Of a stretch of 64,000 nt of DNA, positions 21,739 to 33,770 are shown piece after piece. Under the pieces are notes generated by a model that had not been told where the DNA came from, made no database searches, and saw only the letters and a program-made list of their open reading frames with translations. The DNA is from Parus major (Eukaryota; Chordata; Aves; Passeriformes; Paridae): contig NC_031769.1 of NCBI RefSeq assembly GCF_001522545.3, forward strand, positions 69,554,640-69,618,639. The letters run 5' to 3'. Numbering within the stretch: position 1 is the first letter of the stretch; the number at the start of each line of letters is the position of its first letter. Position numbers and translations under genes: made by a program.

Positions 21739-24700
21739 AAAATGCCTAAATAATAAATACCAGCAGTCAGCCATGATATACTATACTGCACTATTTATCT
21801 TAACTGATGGCCCTTTAGAAACTTTACTGTTCTTTGTGTCTAATCTGGGGCTGGGGCATCCAGATGAAAATAATTAAATATTCAACACTTACTTGCAGAA
21901 TTAAAAAAAAAGGAGTCTCTGACTTTAAACTTGCAATCTACAGTGTGGAAAAAGTTAAAATGTTTAGCGAGTCATCTGAGTGGCACACACATACAAGTTC
22001 AGTTGCAATTCGCATCTTTGGACCAAGCCTATACAAGACATCTCAATGTATTGCCTCTTATGACAGTATGAAGAAAAGTGTGACATTAACAGTAGATGTC
22101 AAAAAGAGGCTATAAAAGACTCTATTGATTACTGAAGTACAACCCTCTATGTTTCATGAGATAATCTAACTTAGATTAACAATTATGTGATGAAAACACA
22201 AATGAGGCAGTTTTGAAGTGATACTGGAAATGCTGTTTTGATAAATCACCAAAGGGAAGCTGCCCTCTATTCTGCATTGCAACAAGCAACTTCAAAACCA
22301 ACCCAAAGCAAACAGCAAGCATCAACTGAAAGGCTGAAATATGGAAAACAAAAGGAAGGAAGCTAGAACTACTGGTGCTCTCAACATACTACTCTGAGTC
22401 AATGTCTCAAGACATCCAAAATAAGTCTCTGGAGAGTGCTGAACAGTTCTTGATATCATTCACAGATGTTAAACATTTGTCCCATTTGAGTGATATATAG
22501 GTACTAATAATCACTTGCCTCACCCAGAAATTAAATAGCTTTTGTTATAAGGTCTAGGAAATGCTATAGAAACAGAATGAAGTTTTTCAAATGAGATGTA
22601 AGAAGAAGGGAGGTGGGAGGGAGGAAAAAATACCTGGGACTAAGTTCTATACCCAAATAAGAGTAAAGTAGAAATTTGGTTAGCTAAGTGAACAACAAAA
22701 GGCAAGACACAGAGCAACGTGCAGATTTGAACAGTAGAAAAGCAGTGTGTACAGAAGAAATAAAGAAAACCCCAACCTTTATAAATACAGGAGGATCATG
22801 TCCAGGGTTAAAGGAATGTTAGACATTTCAAAGCACCAGTGGGTTATTAATAACAGGACTTGCCTACAAAAGTGTTGTAGCATCAAATCATTATGGCTTG
22901 AAGACTAGGAACCAAAAGTTGTCCTGGCTTCAACAGACAAGTCTTACACCCCAGGGGCTTTCCTACCTGCTATTAATTATGTGTGCACTTCTCCAAAGTG
23001 AAAGCAGCTGTCCTGACTCCCTGCTGTAGCATCAGAGAATGGGGCTCTGGGGACACTTCTTCCCCAGGATACATCTTCTCAGTTCCCAGGGAATTCCTGG
23101 GGCATAGCCTGACTGATTCAGCTTCCTAGCTGCTGCTATGGAGCATGCAGAGAAGTGAAAACACTGCAGGGCTGTTCTCTCACTGGTGCACTATTGATTC
23201 ACACATTTCTGGAGTTTTAAATTATGCAAATCAGTAATCAGCCTGTAACTGAGCTGGGTTTGACAGAGAGACCAAGACCATTAAAGAGCAACGCTGCTAA
23301 TATGGCAATTTGGAAAACTGGTACTGCTTACAAATGGTCTGCACATTAAACATCAGTTTACAGCATTTTTCTCCTTGGTGTATGAATGAAGCCAGTTCAA
23401 TCAGCACACACACCTACCAGCAGCTGAAAACAGCAAATCAAAGCTGCTAATAGCATATCAACAGAAGCTAAATTTAAAAAATGTGCTTTAGAATGATACA
23501 GACTTATCAGTAATACCAAGAATATGAAACAGCTACTAAATAAAGCATTTCTGCAAGGGAAGAAGTTAATGTTTTGCTGTGGTGCTCATAGTACTCAGAC
23601 ATTTAGGAAAATTTAAAACACTCCTTTATGCCTACAAGTTCTTATAACTACAGTAATTTAACACTTTTAATCACCGGGATGATATAGCTATACTTTCAAA
23701 TACAGTTTCTTCTAAAAGTAAAACTCAAGTGATACTGGGAAGGATTGCTCATGCTTCTAGTAAAAATGAAACAATATGTGTTGCACCCAGAAATATTCCC
23801 TGCTAAATCCCACTAAGACGTGCAGTTAAACCACTTAAACCACTTTCCATAATACAACAGTAGCCATAAGGCCTTTATTTAAAATATACTTTGAAATAAG
23901 CTTAAAACTAAAATAGACGCAGGCAACTTACACTCATCACAGAATAATGAGTTTCTCAAGTTGTACAAGGTGGCTATTGCTTTGAATAATGAAGAGATGA
24001 AGTTGTAAAATAAAAACAATAGCTTGCTGATATTTAAATAAATATTTCTACTAAATTCTAAAATTAGAAGTATTTAAGTATTAATAATATTAAGTATTTA
24101 ATTTTTTATTTTAAGGTGGCTTTTTAATAGTGGGCTTTATTGTTTTGTTGGCATTTAATTTTCACAGAAAAGCTGGCAATGAATTAATTTCGCTCAACTT
24201 TTTTTTTTCTTAACTGAGACAATTTCTTATCTAAAAGAATGTGATTGAAATTCAGGAGATTGCACTTTGAGTGTAAGCATTTTTTCCTACTCTGAGAATT
24301 GTAGGACAAATATAGCTGAAAAATTATACCAGAAATCAGAATGAAAAAGTGACAAGGTTTTTTTTCCTTAATCACTATTTAGAACAATTAACTGAAGTTA
24401 TTTTCTTCTTTTAACCAATTTCAGTCATGTCGTGGTTGAAATACATTTTCTCATAGTCAATGTTCAATTTCTAAAGACTTAGTAACACTAAAAGAATTTT
24501 TTCTTTTAGCATTTTTAAAAGCTTTAGTTAATTTTTGTTCCCCCACATAAAAAAAAAAAAATAGAAAATGACTGTCCCAATTTCTCATTGTCTTAATTTT
24601 AGCCAAAAATTCCAGTGTTTACCTTGATTTTTACCAAAATGTGCCCAAAGATGCTTTTGCAAAGTTTAAAGAAAACATACTTTGTCAATATTATTACATT

Positions 24701-25882
24701 TGCTACTTAAAAGTAGTTTATATAATGTTTTAGGCTGTCACTACTCCTCTACATAATATTGACTCCAAAAAGCACTCCAGATTTCATTTTGCAAGTATAA
24801 CCTGTAGTTTGGTCAGAGAGTATTAATTTTTAAAAGGATATTTCTTCTGAACTTTTATCGAGCCCAGAAGATTCCTGTGGGGCCTTTTATTTTTGTTTAG
24901 CAACAAAATTAGATTAACAGTTAGTTATTGTAACCCAAAAATAAAATTACTTATTTTCTGTAATTCAAAATAACGTGAAGTGTCGTTACAGGACACAAAG
25001 CATGAAGTGAAGGTCCAGAAATCATCCACACCGCAGCTGCTTTTGTGAGGCAAAAGCCTTTTTGTTGCAACGTTTTCTAACCTTATAAAGCTTTTTCTAC
25101 CAGGTTACCCTGATTGGTAGAAAGAACAACACCCACATTGGTCCCGTTGGTGGGACCAGAGAAAACGCATCAAGGACATCTGTTCATATTGTTATGAGAA
25201 ATATTACCTCTTTACAATAACACAATTCTGGAGGGAAACTGTTCCCAGGAACTGTTCCCTGGGAACAAATGAGCCCCTGACAGGCTGAAATGTCTCTTTG
25301 GCTCAGAAATCCTGTCCACAGTGAAGTATTTGGGTATCGATCCAAATAGGGATTGGCACAGAGCTGCAATGCCTCCAGAAGAGACTGTAAGCTGATTTAC
25401 CATGGTCTTGCCTCTGCTTTATTCCCATCCTTGTTTTCCTTCCTGAACTGTATCTCTGGGGTAGACTGAAGGAACAAACACCTTGGAGACTCTCTCAGAA
25501 AGCCTTATCAAGAAATAATATACAAGGTTAAAAAATAAAAAGCAGTGGAGAAAAAATACTAAAATTAAAGCTATAATGACTTGCTATTTTGTAACTCCTC
25601 TTTAATTGCCATCAAAGTCCTTGAGATGCATTTAAAACCATTATAAGAATAATAATAAAAAAATCTTTGAAAGCCTAAAGGCTTTTTTCTGCCCTTCATT
25701 TTTGGAGGATGCCAGTTCTCAGAAAAAGAGTTCTTGGAACTGAAGCTTGCTGGGAAGCTTCATTGTCCTCATGATAAGAGACAGTAGCACAAGAGCCACA
25801 GGTCAAGGTAAATGTAACCATGCTGGGGAACTAGTTAGAAATACAGATGCTGTGCAAGTACATTTCTTAGGCCTTCTATGAT
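21739..25882. other. No gene recognised
   Basis: AT-rich, single-copy-looking DNA. Only short homopolymer runs (for example 24201-24210 T and 24549-24561 A) and small unassigned ORFs are visible. No repeat family with diagnostic ends was seen. Confidence 0.5.
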
Positions 25883-26330
25883 GGAGTGATCACATCAGTA
25901 GACAGGGGAAAGGCTCCAAAAGTAATTTTTGTGGATTCTGTAGAGCCTGTGACACAGTCCCTCACAACATCTTTCTCTCTGCATTGGAGAGATATGGATT
26001 TGATGGGCGGACTGCTAGATGAATAAGAAATTGGTAGGAGGGTAGTGGTCTATGCCTCAGAGTTTTGGTGGACATCAGTGAGAAGTGGTGTCCCTCAGGG
26101 GTCCATGCTGCGTTCAGTACAGTTTAATATCTTCCTCAGTTTAATGGACAAAGGGATTGAGTGCACCCTCAACAATTTTGCAGGTGACACCAAGCTGAGT
26201 GGTGCTGTTGGCACACCTGACAGAGAGAATGCCATCCACAGGGATCTGGACAAGCTTGAGAAGTGGGTCCATGGGAATCTCTTGAGGTTTAACAAGACCA
26301 AATACAAAGTTCTGCATACCTGGACACCAA
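25883..26330 (+). mobile_element. CR1 LINE ORF2 fragment (reverse transcriptase core)
   Basis: The plus-strand sequence corresponds to the CR1 reverse transcriptase. It begins at a region equivalent to F-x-K-A-F-D-T-V-P-H (here with D-T-V-P-H retained), continues through the conserved SGVPQGS motif (about 26086) and reaches FAGDTKLSG (about 26170), where active CR1 has FADDTKL. It then runs through the CR1 segment around LDKLEKWVHGNLLRFNKTK. The first part is broken by stops; the second part, from about 26045, is open. One catalytic aspartate is changed to glycine, so the enzyme is dead. Both ends are truncated, with no 3' UTR or octamer tail attached. Confidence 0.88.
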
Positions 26331-28420
26331 ACGCTTTTGTACACAGATGTTTGAAAAGAAGATGCAATTTAAACCAAACTGTTTTGTTTATTCCGTTGGA
26401 AAGCAGAACTCTCAAGCACAAGTTCTGTTTGCACCTCTCTAGGAGTGTGCCACATAAGATGTTACATCTCAAGGCTGAAATGACATTTTTCAGTCACTGT
26501 TGCTTTAGTAAGCACAGGACACTCAACACCTTTGTCTGCTTCCTCTTATTTGAACATTTAGAAATTGCTTCCTTTCATGAGGAGTTTTAAAATTCACTAC
26601 CCTGTTTTTCAGCTCCTGTACTTATAGTCTCATAAAATGGAAGTGTAAAATACAACATAAGATGCAAAATAACTAAATTTATATTAATACAGTATTAACT
26701 ATAAATATTTATAAATATATTTTAATGGCATCTGTATATGAAAGTTTGTATGACCTCTTTTTTATAGTGAGCAAGATGACTACTTGACTCATAACAGTAA
26801 AATTACCTTCTTTTGAAGCAGATGTTAACACAGCAAATCAAATGAGCTAGAGGTCACAGAGGCAGTGGTGAGAAAATTATAAAAATGTCTGAGGTGGACT
26901 TAAATTAAATGGAAAAAAAATCCATTGAATGAAATAGTAAAAACTTAACTAAGGAAAAAGAGAAGGGAAAGATCTTTCAAAATATGAATGTGTTGCAGAG
27001 AATGAAACCTTTTGCTCTTGTTTTCTCTGTGACCTAAGTAGTCAAATCTTCCAAATTCCCTTGTAAAATTTCAACCCTAAAGCCATGAAAATGTGCAAGG
27101 CGGGTTTGTGGCTTTCTGTTATGCAGTTATTAAATACAATGCTTGTTTTCTTCAAAGTATCACTTATAAGCAGTTACTACATTTGCTTATGGAAGTATTC
27201 TTAGAGAGGAGAAAACAATGCAGTTTTCTGGGTGAATCTCAAACACCATCTGATTTAATTTTTCTTGTACTCCACTTCAAAAGTTAGCAAGTAGTTGACC
27301 GCTTTCCTTGTAGATCAGTACTAACAAACAATTCTCCACATTTTCTGCTCTAATAATAACATTTTAAAAAAACCCCAATAACATGACAGGAAACCTAGGC
27401 AGGCAACAAACAGCCTTGGAGGCAGAAGCTGGTCTGAAATTTAAAGTGTCATGGAGTAGCTATCCAAACTATGACGTGGAAAATCTTACAGCACCACCTT
27501 GTGAACTTCCCCTAAAAACACTCTAAAGGGACTGATACAGTTGGCAGCAAGGACTTGGAGCATGACTGGGAAAATGAGTGAAGGCTTTGAAGGTTGGATT
27601 CAGAATGCACATTCCAATGAAAACATCATTTAAAAATAGTAAAAAAAAATTCAAATAGTACAGAAATAATGCAGGGATTAACGAACCTTGGAAACATTAC
27701 TTGTAGGTATATTGAATAGGCGAACAAATACTGTGAGTGTTACCAAAGTCCTTCACCACAGTATATGCCAGTAGTTCTTCTAAATAAGAGCCAGATGTTT
27801 TGTATTTCTGCCCTCCAGGGAAAGGGGCAGCCCTACAGCAGTAGAGCCACTGACAACATCAACAGCCAGCTCTGTATGAAATTAATGACAAAACCTTTCT
27901 GACAGCTTTTGCTACTTCAATCCAAGAGCAAATACATCTGTTTTGGAGACAATAAAAAATAGAATGTGCAGCCACTGCATCCCTCACACACAAACAGAGA
28001 GTACCATAACCAAAATGCTTTTACAGAAGAGGAAACCTTCACTCTTTAATCAGAACTTCATTTATGGTAAAGGTATCACCTGAGAAGAAAATGCAGGCAA
28101 CAGCTCCAGCTGTTCTATTTGAAGGGTTCATCTATTACCTATAAGAAAATAATGGGCCAAAAATATGAATTGAAAACTTCCATACCTCCTCTGACCTTTT
28201 TATTGCCAGGAGGCTTTGCTCTTTATTCTCCTCACCAAAAATCACAACAGATAAGTGAAGCACTAACTTCACTAAGAGGGAACAAAAATTGATTTGATTT
28301 GCCCACATTCATGTGATGGCAAACTTTGAACATTCTTATTAAGAAAAAAAAAACAAATGGAAACAACAAGGATACCTTTGTCTCCTTCTTAAAGAAACAA
28401 GTCAATTGTATTTTCTCTTT

Positions 28421-28443
28421 TATATATATATATATATATATAT
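28421..28443. repeat. (TA)11 microsatellite
   Basis: A perfect TA dinucleotide array. The minus-strand open frame across it owes its YIYIYI stretch to this repeat. Confidence 0.9.
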
Positions 28444-28872
28444 TTAGTGCTCCAGTCTGATTTTGCACTGCTACTTTAAAAATTACTAGTGACCATAATT
28501 GCACATTATATGCCAGGGAAGATTCTGCAATGTTTTGTATTGGGACAATGTACTTCGACACTCCTTATCTTTGCAGAAATAATATATCTCTCGTAGCCTA
28601 GAACTACATTTACCATGATTCCTGTGGTCCTATTTTGCAAATTACAGTTCACAGTTAATTCCTCAAGTAACTGTCTTCCAGAATTTTATTTTTGTTTCAG
28701 TAAAACCCACTCTTGTGTCTCCTTTGACTCTTTGTTCAAGTGCTGCACTGCTTTCCATTTTCTGTAAATTAGCAACTTTTTCATGACATATTACACCAAA
28801 CCTTTACTAAAGGCAGCATGAATTGCATCATCTCAGTTCCTTTGCCAGCAAAATAGGGGGTTTTTGCTAAAC

Positions 28873-28888
28873 AAAAAAAAAAAAAAAA
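28873..28888. repeat. Poly(A) run
   Basis: Sixteen A with no adjoining retrocopy recognised. Confidence 0.85.
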
Positions 28889-30490
28889 GATAACAGGGTT
28901 GTGCTGAACTCCTGCTCTTTTTTACTTTTTAAAGTTCTTTATGTCTTTAATTATGTTTATAATTTGCTTTTAATCTTCATGAGATACTGAGGTCAGATGA
29001 AGAGATCTGTAGATAACGAGAAATGACATTGTCACCTGGCACAGTGCACCTTGGAGCAAGGGATGCATTTAGAAGTCATCAGACACAGAGGGTGCTGTTG
29101 CACTGAACATCCAGCAGTGATCTTTGTGCAGCTCTGAAACCACACATAGTCGTTTTACTGGGACTTACAGCTAAAACTCAGGATATTTACTGTCATTTAC
29201 TAAATAATAATAAAAAAAATACTAAAAAAATCACTTCCTTTTTAAGAAACTTCACTTTTATTCTTTTAAAAGTGACGATTCCATCTTCATGGAGTAGCAG
29301 TAATCTATTTTCCAGTTTATAAGCCTGCAAGGAAAACATTCATTTCAATGCCTGATACCCACTGTAAGTTTTAAGAGAATAAGATATGTAAGATCAACTC
29401 ACGTTGTGACAGTCTAATATGGAGGCTTTTTTTTGGTCAATTTTTTAACCATGAAACACCGAGAACAAATTTGTCATTTTCTGTTCCTCTTGCAAAAGTC
29501 GATGCTATTAATATTTCCCAGGAAAAAGTGTCAGGTTAATAGATGGGTGACTTAAAGGAAGGAAACACTTTTAAAATATTTGTCAATTTATGTTTTATAT
29601 ATAGTTTTTATGTAGAGAGTCTGATTTTAATTTCAGGAATTAAATAGGCATGTTATTACTTTCAGGCTGTCTTGCTCAGGTATCTGATATATTCCTTCAC
29701 TATCAGTATCTGAGCAAAGAGACAAAAAGTGAATTAATCAGCCTCTGTGAGCAAAGGACTTCGCTCTTTCTGTACTTTGTAGGTTGAAGATGGCTTAAGA
29801 AGTCCAAGCACCTGTGCAATATTTAGAAGACTCAGATTTTGGAAACTTTTCTTCAAGGCAGAGGAGAAGAGGGAAGTAGTAGGTTCCCCTTGCTGCTATA
29901 TCTCCTGCCCAAGTAACATGGTTATGAAGAAGAATTTGAAATATACAGCTGTTATATCTTAAAGGCTAAAAACTGGGTAGAGAATCAAAAACTCGTTTAA
30001 AAACACATCCTTTGCTACTCCCACTCCTAATTAGTTTTCTGTTGGCTTTATGACAGTCAGGTAGGAACAGGTGCTCTCTGAACACTAGACTGGCAGAACT
30101 GAAAATCCAACCTTCATATTATTAATGGATTTAATTTATTTTTCTTGAAGAACAAAAGATTCTGTCTCACATATAAACATCCTCTTTTTTTTTTCCCCCA
30201 AAGGAAAAAAGATATTGACATCCCTTGAGTAATGAAAGCTTGTGCTGTCTTTATGGTGTTTTTACAAATTTTATCTGATCCTAGTTTGGTGTTGCAGATT
30301 TGCAGCACATACATGAGTTCAAAAGAGAAAGGTAAAGATGATGCTCATAGCTCTTCTCTCAGGAGCTCGCAGTGCAGTGATGAGAGAACTGAGAACATTA
30401 TGGCTGGATAAATTGTTACCCCTCTGGGCTATGCTGATTTGCCCCCTTGGTAGAGATTTTGCCAGTAAGATATGCATTTGTGCATTGTGA

Positions 30491-30572
30491 TTTGGTTTTA
30501 TTTGTTTATTTGGTTGGCTATTTTGTTTTTGTTGTTGTTGTTTGGGTTTGGTTGGTTGATTGATTTTTTTTT
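30491..30572. repeat. T/G-rich low-complexity tract (TTTGGTT-like)
   Basis: Mostly T with G doublets and triplets, including GTTGTTGTTG and GGTTGGTTGATTG, with few A and one C. Tracts like this are common in bird genomes and are not assigned to a family here. Confidence 0.7.
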
Positions 30573-33500
30573 AAGTTAAATAAATGCTATATGAAAAACA
30601 GAGAACACTTTTTTAACTGTCAGTTTCATATTCTTTTCTGTGCTGGTGCAGATATAAAGGAACAATAGAGAGCCCTAACTGACCAATGGAAAGAAAAATT
30701 GATATAAGTGCATCAGCTAAAGCAGTCCCTGGGGAACCATTGTTGTCTCATTTTCTGAAAGGAAACAAGAACAGAGCTTGCCTACTGCAAATTTAGATCA
30801 CAAGCTCTGTGGGACATGAACTTCACCTGTTTGAGTGTCCATCCCCTTGCATCACACATCTCAATGATGACAGAAACCCTTTTGAGACCACACTGTAAAA
30901 AATGAGTTAATACAAGAGATTCAGTTCAGTGGATTCAGGACCAGCACAGTCACAATACACATACAGTGCCTAAATTGATACAAATTCAATGTCAAAACCC
31001 AAAATCAAATTTTGAAAGCATTAGAACCTCAATTGTTTAATTGGACCAGCATGATTAGTGTGGTGAAAGAAAAAGCAAAGGAAATGTACAGAAAATCCAA
31101 CTTCACCACTGGAGTCAGTCAGACAGCAATTTTTGTTATGAAATTTTCAAGTATGCATTTTGATGTCTGGTTGCTGGGAATAAGGGAAAGTTAAATATGA
31201 CTCAGCTCCAGAGAACTAGTTGAATATTAGTTTATGTGGGGTCAGCTGAAATCATAAGCTACAACATCTGAAAACTGAGGTTTATCCATCAGGGCAAAGG
31301 ACCAATTTTAAGCATAATAAAAGAACCCAAATGGCTGTACAGATGACAATTCAGTAATCATTTGTAACTGGAGAACAGCAGTTCAACACACTGATGAGAT
31401 GAGCATTTAAAAGCTTACAGGCACTTTAATTGCAGTAAGCTGACTCACTAGCACTGATGCCTTCTCATCTAAACCAAATCAGAAGACAAAGGCTAGGCTA
31501 ATAAAAGGTGTTCTGAAGTTCAGCCAAAGGCTTTGAATCGTGGCAGAGCTATTATCCTGCAGGTATTCTTCTGACAGAGCTGTGGGCTCCAAGTAGATCC
31601 ATTTCTAACCATCTCTTTTCACCAATACATAACTTTATTGCAGACAATTGTCTGAGAGCAAGTCACTCCAAGTGGAATACTCTTCTGGAGCCCAGTCTGA
31701 CCTATGCTGGAGAGCCAGTGAGCTGAACCACATCATCAGCTTGTCTCTTACTCTATAGCAAGACAGGTATGCTTTTTCCTTCTGAGCTGGGACAACAGCA
31801 AGCATTTATTGAAATTCTATTCCCATTTCAAGAAGTCTCCCAGACTGTCAGTCTCTCCCTAACCTTTTGTCTGATCGTTGCCTCTTCACCCTGGCTTTGG
31901 TGAATAATCAGGTTTTCACTGCTGTGTCTGATGTCCTGTTTTGTTTGAAGCGTTTGACCTTACCAGCACTTCAGCATTCTGTTGAATTTCTTTAGTGCCT
32001 GCTGACTGATCTACCTGCATTGCACATAGCCTGGAATCATATCCCAGTTCCATGTAATTTGTACCTGAAATATGATCAGTTTCCTTTTTTTGTTGTTCTA
32101 TTGTCTTTTACTTATTTCAGTACAATTTTGCATGTTTATGCCAGCTATAATTGTGGAATTAAATCAAAACATGAATATAACTATAACCTGTGATAAAATA
32201 TTTTAATCTACTAATAGAGATCTACAAAGAAACACTTAAAGAGGGTTCTCCCTACTCCCTTACTCCCACATTCTGAGATTTGACAAGGATAAGAATTGTA
32301 GTTGGTCTTTTTATGTCCATGAGAAACTGCAAAGGTAGGATATTTGGAATAATAACTCTGGAGAGTTTTGCTGTGTTATTACATTGCTATGGTAACAAAA
32401 ACAGACCTAATTTGAAGCACATTTCTTTGTTCTGAGAAAGCCTTCCCATCTTCTACTTGTCTTCCCAGCTCTTTGAAATGTATAGTAGAATGAAACTACA
32501 TGAAATGTACTGCTCCTGACCAAACAATTCCAGTAACTCAAAAAAAAACACATCAACAGTAGTTTGAGAAGTTGAAACGGGAGGTCATATTTAATCACTA
32601 GATTTCAAGAATAAGGAAAAAAGGGAATTAAATGGCTTAAACACAAAAGGAGACACGCTGCACTTCAGATGGCACTCATACAGTACACAAAACAATTGCC
32701 ACATTTCTGAAACTAGAACATTTTCCACTGTAAAATACAGGCATTTCCAAAAATTAGGGTGGATAAGCATGAGAACAGATTGTAGCATGAGCTTCACCAT
32801 TACTTGAAATCCTTTTATTCAAAGACAGTGGCTTTGTAAGACATAGGCTGTATGTAGCATAGTGACAAGGTAATCAGCCCAAAACTGAGGAAAATTTTAT
32901 ACTGGCTCTATAATGATAGGAGATTTTTAAGGTTTATTATTAGCTGTCAAATTTTCTGGAATACTTTATAAAAATTACCAGCTATAACAGGAAAGAACTC
33001 ACTGTACCTGCTTAGAAATAGTAGACTGTTTCCTCAGGCCTTACCCCCTTCAGCAACAGAGAAATTTGAGATCAGTGTTTTAACAAAATGCAAGAAAATA
33101 TGTTATTTATTAAAAAAAAAAATAGCCCCAAACTAAACCAACCAAACAAAAACAACAAGAAAGAAATTAAAAAAAAAAAGTTTAAAACTTCCTACTTGTT
33201 TGCAGAAGGGAAAAAGCATAGGTAGGGTCTATTTTTCTCTGAGATAACATCACCACAAGCTTGTGTTGAGAGAGCACATCAAACCTCTTAGGAGTAGATT
33301 GCTTCCTAGTACAGAAGTCTATGACTGCTACTGCTTCTCCCAAGAACTGCAGTTCACTTGGCAGAGTTCACACATTTCATACACCAGCAAACTCAGAAGT
33401 GTTTCTTGACTTAGCATAGCATGTTTGACTTAGCATAGAATTTTAGCAGCTGTAAAATGAGATACTTTTGTTTCCCATCACTGAAGGGCAACTCAGCTTA

Positions 33501-33652
33501 AGGCACCTGGAAATAATCCCCTGGTTTAAATGCCTTCCAGCAGCTATAAGTATTCTTTAACTGTATAAGCCTTATCTGAACAGGCAAGCAAAGTAAACAT
33601 AATTCCCCAGGTTAAACCCTCCAGTAATTTTTATTCCAGGTGCAGAAAATGG

Positions 33653-33770
33653 TTTGAAGAAAAAGAAGAGGAATATTAAAAGAAAAAAGAACAGGAAAGC
33701 AAGGATAAGAGAAGAGGAAAGCCTGCAATCCATACATAGAAAGAAAAAGAGAAGAAAAAAAAAAAAAAGG
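33653..33770. repeat. Polypurine (GA/A-rich) tract
   Basis: Nearly all purine on the plus strand, interrupted by a short mixed stretch near 33722-33737, and ending in a 14-15 base A run. It has no clear repeat unit. Confidence 0.65.
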
